NCBI RefSeq assembly: GCF_010095445.2
Contig: NZ_WFGV02000039.1
Location: forward strand, 1-64,000
Length of the DNA: 64,000 nucleotides
DNA from: Pseudomonas sp. TNT3
Lineage (GTDB): Bacteria; Pseudomonadota; Gammaproteobacteria; Pseudomonadales; Pseudomonadaceae
Direction: 5' to 3'
The notes below the pieces were generated by a model that searched no databases, had not been told where the DNA came from, and saw only the letters and a list, made by a program, of their open reading frames with translations. A program made the position numbers and the translations under genes. Positions 46,234 through 55,518 of the stretch are shown one piece after another. Each line of letters opens with the position of its first letter. Positions within the stretch are counted from its first letter, which is position 1.

Positions 46234-47409
46234 TCAAGGTACTGTCGGTGCATTCGGCACCACCAACTCCCCCACACAAGCCCCCCGCAACTGCCCTTCG
46301 AACTGCTCGATAATCGCCGGCCAACCCTGTCGACTGGCGTGCTGTCGCGCATTCAATCGAACGCAGCGCAGGGTTTCGCGCTCCTCCAGCAACCACGCCG
46401 CCGCATCGCAAAATGCATCCTCATCCCCTGGCATCGCCAGCACACCGTTGTAGCCATGACGAATATGTTGCGCCGCTGCGGCCTGATCGTATGCCACTAC
46501 GCCCAGTCCCGAAGCGAGCGCCTCCAGCACCACGTTGCCAAACGTCTCGGTCAGGCTGGGGAACAGAAATACATCCCCCGACGCATAGTGACTGGCCAGC
46601 GCTTCACCGCGTTGTGCGCCGCAGAAGATCGCTTCGGGTAATTCCTTTTCCAGCGCCACACGCTGGGGCCCGTCGCCAATCACGATCAGTTTGAGATTCC
46701 TCTGTGGATAACTTGCCTTCAGCGTGTCGAAACAGCGTTTGAGCAGACCCAGATTCTTCTCGGGCGCCAGACGGCCGACATGGATCACGGCGATGTCGCG
46801 CTCGGCCAGTCCCCACTGTTCGCGTAACGCTGTCAGCCGTTTGGTGGGATGGAACAATTGGCTGTCGACCCCACGAGACAACAACGCCAGGCGCTCGAAA
46901 TGCCGACGCTCCAGCTCCAGCCGCTGGCTCACACTGGGCACCAGGGTCAGGTTCGAGCGGTTATGAAACCAGCGCAGGTAATGAGTCAGCAACCGCGTCA
47001 ACAGTCCAAATCCATACTGGCTGGAATACTGCTGAAAGTTGGTGTGAAAACCACTCACCACCGAAATGCCCAGACGCCGCGCAGCGCGCAATGCAGAGAG
47101 TCCGAGCGGTCCTTCGGTAGCGATGTAGAGCACGTCCGGCCGATGACGTTTCCAGCGGCGCAGCAACTTGTGCATCGACGACTGTCCCCACTGCAAACCC
47201 GGATAACCCGGCAAAGGCCAGCCCCGGCACAACAGAAGATCATCGTTGCTGCCGGTTTGCCGGTCACAACCCTGCCGGGGCCGCACCAGCTCCACTTGAT
47301 GCCCGCGCGCGCGCAAACCGTCGCACAGACGGCCAAGGGTATTGGCCACGCCGTTTATTTCGGGAGGGAACGTTTCGGTGATCAGGGTGATATGCAGAGC
47401 TGTCGTCAT
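46234..47409 (-). CDS. GT4-family glycosyltransferase
   Basis: A 391-aa GT-B glycosyltransferase of family 4. The N-terminal LITETFPPEINGVANT is typical of the MgtA/PimB-like group; the C-terminal nucleotide-sugar block includes VGRLAPEKN and SLTETFGNVVLEALASG. It has no membrane helix. It may add mannose or glucose to a lipid or envelope glycan; acceptor and donor are unknown. The ATG at 47409 is chosen rather than the ATG at 47433. It is co-oriented with cysZ, 64 bp upstream. Confidence 0.88.
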   Translation of the reverse strand: MTTALHITLITETFPPEINGVANTLGRLCDGLRARGHQVELVRPRQGCDRQTGSNDDLLLCRGWPLPGYPGLQWGQSSMHKLLRRWKRHRPDVLYIATEGPLGLSALRAARRLGISVVSGFHTNFQQYSSQYGFGLLTRLLTHYLRWFHNRSNLTLVPSVSQRLELERRHFERLALLSRGVDSQLFHPTKRLTALREQWGLAERDIAVIHVGRLAPEKNLGLLKRCFDTLKASYPQRNLKLIVIGDGPQRVALEKELPEAIFCGAQRGEALASHYASGDVFLFPSLTETFGNVVLEALASGLGVVAYDQAAAAQHIRHGYNGVLAMPGDEDAFCDAAAWLLEERETLRCVRLNARQHASRQGWPAIIEQFEGQLRGACVGELVVPNAPTVP

Positions 47410-47473
47410 GGCCTCAGTGTCGGCTGAGGCCATGTCGTCGTCATGACGGTGTGATGATGGATTTGTGACGGGA

Positions 47474-48226
47474 TCAGCGTTGGGTCACCAGGTTTTCCGC
47501 GCCGCGTTCTCGCACCCAGAACAGGGTCGCGCCGGCCACGGCGGCCGGCATCATCAGAATGTTGACTACCGGAATCAGCAACACCAGATAAACACTGCCG
47601 CCGAAGCTCATGCTCTGCCAGCGTTTCTGGCGCAGCCAGGCGAGCATCTCGTTCCAGCCGAGCTTGTGGTTGTCCGCCGGGTAGTCGATGTACTGGATCG
47701 CCATCATCCACACCCCGAACAACAGCCACAGTGGCGCGGCAATAATGTTCACCACGGGGATAAACGACAGGATGAACAACCCGATTGCCCGCGGAAGAAA
47801 ATAACCGAGCTTGCGCATTTCCCGAGCCAGGGTGCGCGGAATCATGGCAATCAGTTCGCCCCAGCTGAACGCCGGGAAGTCATCAGTGCCGCGCACCACC
47901 ACTTCAACCTTCTCCGCGAGAAAGCCGTTGAAGGGGGCGGCAATGATGTTAGCCAGCATGGTGAAGGTAAAAAACACCATCAGCACCACCAGCACGACAA
48001 AGAGCGGCCACAGGACATAGCTTAGAAAACTCAGCCACTCGGGCAGGGACGGCATCAGCGTATCGACCCACAGGCTGAATTGATGGCTGGCCAGATAGAT
48101 CAATCCGACGAACAGCACCAGGTTGATCACCAGGGGTAGCAACACAAACAAACGCAGACTCGGGCTCAGGACCAGCTTGAGGCCTTCGCGCAGGTATTGC
48201 GGGCCGGACAGAACGGGGGCGGGCAT
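47474..48226 (-). CDS. cysZ: Sulfate transporter CysZ
   Basis: CysZ is an inner-membrane sulfate permease that supplies cysteine synthesis. The 250-aa product begins MPAPVLSGPQYLREGLKL, has four hydrophobic segments and the family block NIIAAPFNGFLAEKVE. In-frame sequence continues upstream to 48319, but the conserved start is 48226. It is divergent from trxB with a 315-bp gap. Confidence 0.92.
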   Translation of the reverse strand: MPAPVLSGPQYLREGLKLVLSPSLRLFVLLPLVINLVLFVGLIYLASHQFSLWVDTLMPSLPEWLSFLSYVLWPLFVVLVVLMVFFTFTMLANIIAAPFNGFLAEKVEVVVRGTDDFPAFSWGELIAMIPRTLAREMRKLGYFLPRAIGLFILSFIPVVNIIAAPLWLLFGVWMMAIQYIDYPADNHKLGWNEMLAWLRQKRWQSMSFGGSVYLVLLIPVVNILMMPAAVAGATLFWVRERGAENLVTQR

Positions 48227-48541
48227 ATCGTGCTCCGAGCAAAGGGAAAACGCGCCGACCTTACCGGCTTTGCCCAAGAGGCGAAAGCGCGGCAGCGACA
48301 TCGACATCAACTGTAACAAAGGCGCCTGAATATGCGCGGCGATGGCATAGAGACCACCTATGAGCTGGATTGTTAATCCGTATTTCCTTAATCTTCGCCC
48401 CCTCGATACGCTGCACCCATTCTTTTTTCAGGACTGTCGAGTTCAAGCCTTCCCCAAGTGCTTTCAACGGTCCTTTTTTATTCCCGCCGGCAACCCGGCG
48501 TTCCGCGCCAGATGTTTCGGCCCGGTCAACAGGAGCAGGTC
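48227..48541. promoter_or_regulatory. Divergent intergenic region cysZ/trxB (315 bp)
   Basis: No convincing gene is seen. A 68-codon minus-strand frame (48261-48467) has no recognisable features. Small elements include a CGCCGG-CAAC-CCGGCG hairpin at 48485-48500 and an AGGAG site just before trxB at 48531-48535. Promoters for both genes must lie here. Confidence 0.5.
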
Positions 48542-49504
48542 ATGTCTGAAGTCCGTCATTCGCGAGTGATTATTCTCGGTTCCGGCCCTGCCGGTTACAG
48601 CGCTGCGGTCTATGCCGCCCGTGCCAACCTCAAGCCACTGCTGATCACCGGCATGCAAGCCGGCGGTCAACTGACCACCACCACTGAAGTCGATAACTGG
48701 CCGGGCGACGTCCACGGCCTGACCGGCCCGGCGCTGATGGAACGCATGAAAGAGCACGCCGAGCGCTTTGAAACCGAGATCGTTTTCGATCACATCAATG
48801 CCGTCGACTTCGCTTCCAAGCCTTACAGCCTGACTGGCGACAGCGCCACCTACACCTGCGACGCGCTGATCATCGCGACCGGCGCCAGCGCTCGTTACCT
48901 GGGCCTGCCGTCGGAAGAAGCGTTCATGGGCAAAGGCGTTTCGGCCTGCGCGACCTGCGACGGTTTCTTCTATCGCAACAAGCCAGTGGCTGTGGTCGGC
49001 GGCGGCAACACCGCTGTTGAAGAAGCCCTGTACCTGGCCAACATCGCCAGCACCGTGACCCTGATCCACCGTCGTGAAACCTTCCGCGCCGAGAAGATCC
49101 TGATCGACAAGCTGAATGCACGCGTGGCTGAAGGCAAGATCATCCTGAAGCTGAATTCGAACCTGGACGAAGTTCTGGGTGACAACATGGGCGTGACCGG
49201 TGCTCGCCTGAAGAACAACGACGGCAGCTTCGACGAGCTGAAAGTCGACGGCGTGTTCATCGCCATCGGCCACACCCCGAACACTTCGTTGTTCGAAGGT
49301 CAGCTGACGTTGAAAGACGGCTACCTGGTCGTGCACGGCGGCCGTGAAGGCAATGCGACTGCCACTAACCTCGAAGGTATCTTCGCGGCCGGTGACGTGG
49401 CTGACCACGTTTACCGCCAGGCCATCACCTCCGCTGGTGCCGGCTGCATGGCGGCACTGGATGCCGAGCGTTACCTGGACGATCTGCAGAACGCCAAGTT
49501 CTGA
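48542..49504 (+). CDS. trxB: Thioredoxin reductase
   Basis: TrxB is a flavoprotein that reduces thioredoxin with NADPH. The 320-aa product has the N-terminal FAD motif ILGSGPAGYSAAVYAARA, the redox-active CATCDG, the NADPH motif VVGGGNTAVEEALYLA and the C-terminal GIFAAGDVAD. The ATG at 48542 (MSEVRHSR) lies behind GGAG; the longer in-frame extension to 48458 is not conserved. A terminator follows. Confidence 0.96.
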   Translation: MSEVRHSRVIILGSGPAGYSAAVYAARANLKPLLITGMQAGGQLTTTTEVDNWPGDVHGLTGPALMERMKEHAERFETEIVFDHINAVDFASKPYSLTGDSATYTCDALIIATGASARYLGLPSEEAFMGKGVSACATCDGFFYRNKPVAVVGGGNTAVEEALYLANIASTVTLIHRRETFRAEKILIDKLNARVAEGKIILKLNSNLDEVLGDNMGVTGARLKNNDGSFDELKVDGVFIAIGHTPNTSLFEGQLTLKDGYLVVHGGREGNATATNLEGIFAAGDVADHVYRQAITSAGAGCMAALDAERYLDDLQNAKF

Positions 49505-49520
49505 AATCGTTGAAATGAAA

Positions 49521-49546
49521 AAACCGGCCTCGGCCGGTTTTTTTCT
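49521..49546 (+). terminator. Terminator after trxB
   Basis: AAACCGGCC and GGCCGGTTT arms with a short loop are followed by TTTT. It lies 17 bp after the trxB stop. Confidence 0.92.
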
Positions 49547-49560
49547 GTCCACAAATTACC

Positions 49561-49747
49561 CTGTACCCACTGGCGAATCTGAATCCCTGTACCTACTGGC
49601 GAACCTGGAACCTTGTAGCAGCTGGCGAAGCCTGCGTTCGGCTGCGCAGCAGTCGTAAACAGTACGCCGCGGTCAGTCAGAAAAACCGTGAATGCAGATT
49701 TACGACTGCTTCGCAGCCGAACGCAGGCTTCGCCAGCTGCTACAGGG
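49561..49747. repeat. Long palindrome with tandem degenerate half units
   Basis: Arms of about 46 bases at 49613-49659 and 49699-49744 (starting TGTAGCAGCTGGCGAAGCCT) pair almost perfectly around a 39-base spacer. Before the first arm, two further degenerate units CTGTACC.ACTGGCGAA occur at 49561 and 49587. It lies between convergent trxB and the FAD oxidoreductase gene. Confidence 0.88.
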
Positions 49748-49761
49748 ATAGGTGTTCGCCT

Positions 49762-51045
49762 TCAGCCTTTCAGCCTTTCCTGCACGAAGTCCATCACCTT
49801 CAACGACTGATAGATCGCATTTGCCGCCACCCGTCCAAACGGACCGCCATTCCAGTCCAGCAGGTACGGCTTGAACAGTTCATATCGCAAACTCTCCCCA
49901 CACACCGCCTCGGCGATCACCCGGCCGCCGATCGAGCCGGTGTTCAAACCATGACCGCCAAACGAAGTGCACGCCCAGACGCCCGGTTCCAGCAAGCCCA
50001 GGTTAGGCATTTTGTTGGTGGAGTAACCCATCAGGCCGGACCAGGCGAGATCGATTTTCACCGAGGCTAACTGCGGGTACACCGCAACCATGTCCGCCTT
50101 GAGCATCGCCGCCAGGGCTTTCTCGTTCTGTTCATTGCGCGTGGTGATGCGGCCACCCCACAGCAAGCGGTCGCCTTCTACGACGCGGTAATAGTCCGAC
50201 GCACGTCGGTCGTCAGAGAACGCAGCACCGGAGTCCAGCACCGTCTTGATCGAGTCACCCAGGTGTTCGGTCAGCACCACGTAGGTGGCGATAGGCAGGT
50301 AGGCGCGACTGAGTTTCTGCAGCTCCGGTCCCCCGTAGCCGCCGGCGCAGAACACCAGATCCTTGCAGCGCACACTGCCGCGCGCGGTCTTGACGATTTT
50401 GTCTGCACCTTCGCGCTGCCAGGCGAGCATCTTTGATTGTTCAAAAATCCTGCCGCCAGCTGCTTCAATGGCGAGGGCCAGGCCCAAACAATAATTCAGC
50501 GGGTGGAAATGCAGGGCGTTCGGATCTTCAACACCCTGGAAGTACCGCAGCGTGTGAGCCCGCTCGCGGACCTGGGCGGTGTCGAGGAAGTTGAGTTCAT
50601 AGCCGAAGTCACGGCGCATGGTGTCGATGTGGTTTTTTATGCTGGCGCCATCGTCGTAGCGCTTGACCCGAATCGTACCGGCGGACGGCGCGCAGCCAGT
50701 CAGGGCCAGTTCCGTGATGTTGTGGCGGACGATTTCCACGCCTTCGACAGACATCTGGAACAGCGAACGTGCGTGTTCCAGCCCGAGTTTTTTACGGATC
50801 GCGCCAGACCCTTCCGCCCAGCCCGGCGACACCACGCCGCCATTGCGACCGGATGCACCCCAGGCCACCTGATGGGCTTCGAGGATGATCACGCGTTTGC
50901 CGCGTCGGGTCAGTTCCAGTGCGGCGGTGAGGCCGGCGATCCCCGCGCCGATGATGCACACGTCGCAGGTTTCATCGGTGTTCAATTCGGACCTGGCCGC
51001 GCGGGGCAGCGAGGTTTGGGAATACCAGGTGTTGGGAAAGGACAT
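49762..51045 (-). CDS. FAD-dependent amine/amino-acid oxidoreductase (DAO family)
   Basis: A 427-aa flavoprotein with the N-terminal dinucleotide-binding motif IIGAGIAGLTAALELTRRGK and WGASGRNGG, and the C-terminal FGGHGLNTG block. This arrangement resembles gamma-glutamylputrescine oxidase (PuuB) and related amine oxidases. It is co-oriented with an amino-acid ABC transporter and an aminotransferase upstream, which suggests catabolism of an amine or amino acid. A REP pair separates it from the transporter, so it may have its own promoter. The substrate is uncertain. Confidence 0.85.
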   Translation of the reverse strand: MSFPNTWYSQTSLPRAARSELNTDETCDVCIIGAGIAGLTAALELTRRGKRVIILEAHQVAWGASGRNGGVVSPGWAEGSGAIRKKLGLEHARSLFQMSVEGVEIVRHNITELALTGCAPSAGTIRVKRYDDGASIKNHIDTMRRDFGYELNFLDTAQVRERAHTLRYFQGVEDPNALHFHPLNYCLGLALAIEAAGGRIFEQSKMLAWQREGADKIVKTARGSVRCKDLVFCAGGYGGPELQKLSRAYLPIATYVVLTEHLGDSIKTVLDSGAAFSDDRRASDYYRVVEGDRLLWGGRITTRNEQNEKALAAMLKADMVAVYPQLASVKIDLAWSGLMGYSTNKMPNLGLLEPGVWACTSFGGHGLNTGSIGGRVIAEAVCGESLRYELFKPYLLDWNGGPFGRVAANAIYQSLKVMDFVQERLKG

Positions 51046-51088
51046 GGTCGATCCTTGAGAAAGTACCGCTCAAATGTCAGAGCGGACC

Positions 51089-51201
51089 TTGTGGCGAGGG
51101 GATTTATCCCCGTTGGGCTGCGGAGCGGCCCCGGCATTTCCAGCGTTAAAACGTATTTACGACTGCTTCGCAGCCGAACGGGGATGAATCCCCTCGCCAC
51201 A
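51089..51201. repeat. Long inverted repeat (REPIN-like)
   Basis: Arms TTGTGGCGAGGGGATTTATC (from 51089) and GATGAATCCCCTCGCCACA (to 51201) continue into CCCGTTGGGCTGCGGAGC / TGCTTCGCAGCCGAACGGG. It belongs to the GTGGCGAGGGGATTTATCCCC family common in P. fluorescens-group genomes. Confidence 0.9.
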
Positions 51202-51228
51202 GGGCTCGCTCCTACAGGGGCAAAGTGA

Positions 51229-52062
51229 TTACTTAATAGTCGAGTAATCCACGCCATACCACTTGTTCGACAGCTTGGTCAGCGTGCCGTCCTTGTGCAT
51301 TTCGCCGATGATTTCACCGAGCTTGGCCTTCAACTCCGGATCACCCTTGTCGGTGGCAACGGCCAGTGGCTCGTAGAACGCGACATCGTTGTCGACGGCG
51401 CGCAGCGGGTAGCCCTTCTTGACGGCGGCGTCCAGCGTGCTGCGTTGCGTGAGAATGGCGTCCAGGCGTGCGCCGTCGCCCAGGCGCAGATCGTCCAGCG
51501 GTCCGACGGAACCGGCGTAGGTCTTCATTTTTTCTGTTTTCACGTCGTAGACAACAGGCGGCACATCCGTGGTTTCAATGGCCAGCGCCTGGCTGAAATA
51601 ATCCTCGGACGTGGTGCCACCTTCGACGCCGATGGTTTTGCCATTGAGCGCCTTGTGGTCAGTGACCTTGGATTTGTCATGCACCGCAAAGACGTAAGGC
51701 ACGTAGTAATAGGTGCCCGGGAAATCAAGAATGCGCGCGCGACTTTTGGTTGCGGTCATCGAACCCACGGACATGTCCCAGCGACCGTTCCACTTGCCGG
51801 CGGTGATCACGTCCCAGTCGGGCGTGATGAACTTGACCTCGACCCCGAGACGCTTGGCGATCTCCTTGGAAACGTCGATGTCAAAACCGTCGATTTCATT
51901 TTTGTCGTTGATAAAGCCCTGAGGAGGCCAGGTCGCCGACGTGGCGACGGTCATGGTTTTACTGCTCTGAATCTTGTCCAGCACTGCGCCCGCGTTGGCG
52001 GCACCAACGAACAACAGCGACAGTGCGGCGGTGAGGGTGATTACGCGTTTACTTCTGACCAT
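51229..52062 (-). CDS. Polar amino-acid ABC transporter substrate-binding protein
   Basis: A periplasmic solute-binding protein of family 3 (about 277 aa) with a signal peptide ending near GAANAGAVLD and family blocks NEIDGFDIDVSKEIAKRLG and GSMTATKSRARILDFPG. It captures a polar amino acid or related amine for the transporter encoded just upstream. Three in-frame ATGs (52074, 52068, 52062) compete; the last has a TGGAGATGG ribosome-binding region and is preferred. The ligand cannot be read from sequence. Confidence 0.88.
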   Translation of the reverse strand: MVRSKRVITLTAALSLLFVGAANAGAVLDKIQSSKTMTVATSATWPPQGFINDKNEIDGFDIDVSKEIAKRLGVEVKFITPDWDVITAGKWNGRWDMSVGSMTATKSRARILDFPGTYYYVPYVFAVHDKSKVTDHKALNGKTIGVEGGTTSEDYFSQALAIETTDVPPVVYDVKTEKMKTYAGSVGPLDDLRLGDGARLDAILTQRSTLDAAVKKGYPLRAVDNDVAFYEPLAVATDKGDPELKAKLGEIIGEMHKDGTLTKLSNKWYGVDYSTIK

Positions 52063-52106
52063 GTCCATCTCCATGTCTCGTTATTGTTATGAGGGCAAAG
52101 CGGTCT

Positions 52107-52901
52107 TCAGTGGCCGATGATCTGCGACAGGAATTTCTGCGCGCGTTCGGTCTGTGGGTTATTGAAAAATTCGGCAGGGGTCGCTTGTTCGATGACCTGA
52201 CCCTGGTCCATGAACAGCACGCGATCGGCGACCTTGCTGGCGAAACCCATTTCGTGGGTCACGCAAATCATGGTCATGCCATCGGTAGCCAGTTCGCCCA
52301 TCACGTCCAGCACTTCGTGGACCATTTCCGGGTCGAGGGCAGAGGTCGGTTCATCAAACAGCATCACTTTGGGATTCATGCACAGGGCGCGGGCAATCGC
52401 CACCCGCTGTTGCTGGCCCCCGGACAACTGCGACGGGTATTTGTCGGCGTGTTCGGCGATCCGCACGCGCTCCAGGTAGACCTGGGCGCGTTTTTTCGCT
52501 TCCGCGCTCGACACGCCTTGCACCAGTTGTGGCGCCAGGGTCAGGTTGTCCATCACGCTCAAATGCGGAAACAGGTTGAAGCTCTGGAACACCATCCCGA
52601 TCTCACTGCGCACGGCGCTGACGCTTTCTGCCTCGCTGGTGAGGGTGATGCCGTTGACCTGAATGTGGCCTTTCTGGAAATTCTCCAGATGGTTGATGCA
52701 GCGGATCATCGTCGACTTGCCCGAACCCGACGGCCCGCACACCACCAGGATTTCGCCGGTGGCCACGGTCAGGTCGACATCGCGCAACGCGTGGAAATTG
52801 CCGTACCACTTGTTCAGGCCAGAGATGGAAATCATCGCAGGGCTGGCTAACGCAGGGGAAGCCAGGTCGAGTCGCTCAGCGGTATTGGTTCGAGTCATCA
52901 C
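52107..52901 (-). CDS. Polar amino-acid ABC transporter ATP-binding protein
   Basis: A 264-aa ATPase of the GlnQ/HisP type, with Walker A GPSGSGKST, signature LSGGQQQR and Walker B VMLFDEPTSALDPE. It energises uptake with the permease whose gene ends 3 bp upstream. About 20 residues precede the usual start of this family (MISISGLNKWYG), so an internal ATG is also possible. Confidence 0.9.
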   Translation of the reverse strand: MMTRTNTAERLDLASPALASPAMISISGLNKWYGNFHALRDVDLTVATGEILVVCGPSGSGKSTMIRCINHLENFQKGHIQVNGITLTSEAESVSAVRSEIGMVFQSFNLFPHLSVMDNLTLAPQLVQGVSSAEAKKRAQVYLERVRIAEHADKYPSQLSGGQQQRVAIARALCMNPKVMLFDEPTSALDPEMVHEVLDVMGELATDGMTMICVTHEMGFASKVADRVLFMDQGQVIEQATPAEFFNNPQTERAQKFLSQIIGH

Positions 52902-52904
52902 ACA

Positions 52905-53879
52905 TCAACCCCTTGCCGTGGATCGATTGACCCGTTTTTCGATTCGCGCCTGCACCCGTTCGAGGATGAACGACAGCGCCCAGTAGATCATCGCGGCAGT
53001 GATCAACATTTCCAGGTGGCGGAAGTCCGCACGGCCCTGGGTCTTGGCCAGGTACATCAACTCCCAGACGCCGATCACCGACACCAGGGAACTGTCCTTG
53101 AGCATGGCGATGAACTGGTTGCCGGTGGGCGGGATGATCACGCGCAAGGCCTGGGGCATGATCACCCGGCTCAACGTTTTGAACGGGCTGATGTTCAGGG
53201 CCCGGGACGCTTCCCACTGGCCGACCGGAATGCTCTGGATGCCCGCCCGGAAAATCTCGGTCATGTAGGCGCCGTAGCACAGCGACAGGGCGAGGATGCC
53301 GGCGGGCACCGCGTCGACGACGTAGCCCAGTTGCGGCAGGCCGAGGTAGATCAGGTAAATCTGTATCAGCAGCGGCACACCGCGAAAGAACGAGGTGTAG
53401 AACGAGGCGAGGGCATTGGCCAGGCCGTTGCTCGACAGCTTGGCGACCGCGCCGATCAGCGCCAGGACGAAAGCAATCACGATCGCGACGGCTGAGATGT
53501 ACAGCGTGGTGGCGGCACCCTGGATGATCAGGAAACCGATCTTGTCGAGAATGAAGCTGTAGGAGAGGTCGAAGGTATCGAAGAACGCCAGGAAAAGGAT
53601 CAGCAGTTCGACCCAGACGACGGTGGTCTGGACCTTGAACTTCAATCGTCCGAGGACGTGGAAGTTCAGTGTGCCGAGTACGGCAATGGCCAGGCCGATG
53701 GCGATGTTGCGAGCGGTCAGGCTGTCCGGGGTATCGCCCAACAGGGGCTGGAGAAAGTGGCTGAGGGCGCTGTTACCGAGATTCATCAGGTAGGCGCCCA
53801 GGAAAAGCACTACGGCTACGCCGAGCAGGAACTGTGGATCATTGGACTTTTTCTTATAAATTATATTGTCGTGATACAT
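52905..53879 (-). CDS. Polar amino-acid ABC transporter permease
   Basis: A 324-aa inner-membrane permease of the HisM/GlnP type. The last about 200 residues hold the usual five helices and the ATPase-contact EAA loop (QWEASRALNISPFKTLSRVIMPQALRVI region, 53100-53200). About 115 extra N-terminal residues contain two to three more helices, longer than typical 220-aa members. Only one permease gene is present, so it probably works as a homodimer. Confidence 0.88.
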   Translation of the reverse strand: MYHDNIIYKKKSNDPQFLLGVAVVLFLGAYLMNLGNSALSHFLQPLLGDTPDSLTARNIAIGLAIAVLGTLNFHVLGRLKFKVQTTVVWVELLILFLAFFDTFDLSYSFILDKIGFLIIQGAATTLYISAVAIVIAFVLALIGAVAKLSSNGLANALASFYTSFFRGVPLLIQIYLIYLGLPQLGYVVDAVPAGILALSLCYGAYMTEIFRAGIQSIPVGQWEASRALNISPFKTLSRVIMPQALRVIIPPTGNQFIAMLKDSSLVSVIGVWELMYLAKTQGRADFRHLEMLITAAMIYWALSFILERVQARIEKRVNRSTARG

Positions 53880-54032
53880 GACTGCCTCAGCTGATAGGTG
53901 GTGATGATCTCGCTTGATAGAGGGGGGCGTTGGCTAATCCGATTGGTCGGTCGCCTCCGAGTATTGCGATGCATTTTCAGGGACTGCAAGCGAACATAAT
54001 TCGCTATGTCAGTCCCTGAGCTCATTTTGCTA

Positions 54033-55283
54033 TCAGCGCAGTTTCGCCAGGCACCGCTCGAGGATGTCCAGGCCTTCCTCCAGCACGGCGGCTTCTGTGG
54101 TCAGCGGCGCCAGCAAACGAATGATGTGGCGCGACTTGCCGCTTGGCATCAGCAGCAGGCCGGCGTCCCGGGCCATGACCAGTAGCTGAGTCAACTGGGC
54201 CGATGCCGGTGAGCCATCGGCATTGATCAGTTCGATTCCCCGCATCGCACCGACCCCGGTCAAGCGACCCAGGTAGGGGGAAAGCGTGTTGGCGCGCCAG
54301 GATTCGTAGCGGCTGACGATGGCTTCTTCCTGTTGCGAGCCCCAGGCCTGCAGGTTCGCATCGGTCATCTCGTCCAGGGTCGCCAGCGCGGCGGCGCAGG
54401 CGATCGGATTACCGGAATAGGTCCCGCCCAGTCCGCCCTTGGGCAATGTGTCGAGCAACGTCTTGCGCCCGACCACCGCACCCAGTGGTAGGCCGCCGGC
54501 GATACTTTTGGCGAGCAGGATCAGGTCCGGCTCGATACCCAGGCGCGAAAACGCGAAGCGCTGTCCGGTACGACCGAAGCCGGACTGGATTTCATCGGCG
54601 ATCAACACAATGCCTTTCTCATCACAGAAACGTCTCAGCGCCTGGGCAAACTCCACGTCCATCGCCAAAAAGCCCGCTTCACCCTGCACCGGCTCGACGA
54701 TAAAGCACGCCACATCCTCGACATCGATTTCGACGCTGAACAGACGGTCCATGGCTTTCAGGGCCTCGGCGCAGGTCACGCCGTTGTCCTTGCTCGGGAA
54801 GGGCAGGTGATACACCGGGCCAGGCAGCACGCCGACTTTCTGTTTGTAGGGTGCGACTTTGCCGTTGAGGTTGAGGGTGGCCAGGGTGCGGCCGTGGAAG
54901 GCGCCGTCGAAGGCGATCACCGCGGTACGACCGGTGGCGCCGCGCACGATCTTGAGGGCGTTTTCCGCGGCTTCCGCGCCGCTGTTGGTGAGCATGCCGC
55001 TGACCGGATAGCCCACGGGAATAAACGCCGTCAGACGCTCCATCAATTCAATGTAGGGCGAATGAGGGGCGGCATTGAACGCATAGTGAGTCAGCCGGGT
55101 GGCCTGTTCGCGAATGGCGTCGACGATGCGCGGGTGGCAATGGCCGAGGTTAAGCACGCCAATGCCGCCGACAAAGTCGATGTAACGCTTGCCCTCGGTA
55201 TCCCAGACCTCGGCATTTTTGCCGTGGCTGAGGGTGACGGGATGGACGATGTTGATCGACTGGCTGATGGATTCGCTGCTCAT
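54033..55283 (-). CDS. Class III aminotransferase (GabT-like)
   Basis: A 416-aa PLP-dependent omega-aminotransferase with the family features GGIGVLNLGHCHPRI, LTNSGAEAAENALKIVR, the Asp in IADEIQSGFGRTG and the PLP lysine in LLAKSIAGGLPLG. Such enzymes transfer the terminal amino group of GABA, 5-aminovalerate or diamines. It lies upstream of the amino-acid transporter genes and the FAD oxidase, all on the same strand, suggesting one catabolic unit. The substrate is uncertain. Confidence 0.88.
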   Translation of the reverse strand: MSSESISQSINIVHPVTLSHGKNAEVWDTEGKRYIDFVGGIGVLNLGHCHPRIVDAIREQATRLTHYAFNAAPHSPYIELMERLTAFIPVGYPVSGMLTNSGAEAAENALKIVRGATGRTAVIAFDGAFHGRTLATLNLNGKVAPYKQKVGVLPGPVYHLPFPSKDNGVTCAEALKAMDRLFSVEIDVEDVACFIVEPVQGEAGFLAMDVEFAQALRRFCDEKGIVLIADEIQSGFGRTGQRFAFSRLGIEPDLILLAKSIAGGLPLGAVVGRKTLLDTLPKGGLGGTYSGNPIACAAALATLDEMTDANLQAWGSQQEEAIVSRYESWRANTLSPYLGRLTGVGAMRGIELINADGSPASAQLTQLLVMARDAGLLLMPSGKSRHIIRLLAPLTTEAAVLEEGLDILERCLAKLR

Positions 55284-55418
55284 GTATGACCGACTCTGAA
55301 GAAGGGATGCTTCTTTTTATCTAAGCCGTGAGCAGCGGTACCCGGCAAACGAAATAAAGTTGCCGGATCAATCTTAAAAGTCGGGAAGTGGGTTGAGAGA
55401 TGAATTATTAAAGATCAA

Positions 55419-55507
55419 AAGATCGCAGCCTCGTTTCACTCGACAGCTCCTACAGGAAATGCGCGATCCCCTGTAGGAGCTGTCGAGTGAAACGAGGCTG
55501 CGATCTT
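55419..55507. repeat. Perfect 38-bp inverted repeat
   Basis: Positions 55419-55456 and 55470-55507 are exact reverse complements with a 13-base spacer; the arm starts AAGATCGCAGCCTCGTTTCA and ends CTCCTACAGG. It belongs to the GATCGCAGCC REP family and lies between the convergent-side end of the hopJ-like gene and the start of the aminotransferase. Confidence 0.93.
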
Positions 55508-55518
55508 GTGATGTCGAA

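Noticed and set aside
48261..48467. 68-codon minus-strand ORF in the cysZ/trxB gap
   Set aside because: No family similarity visible, no convincing ribosome-binding site; probably chance.
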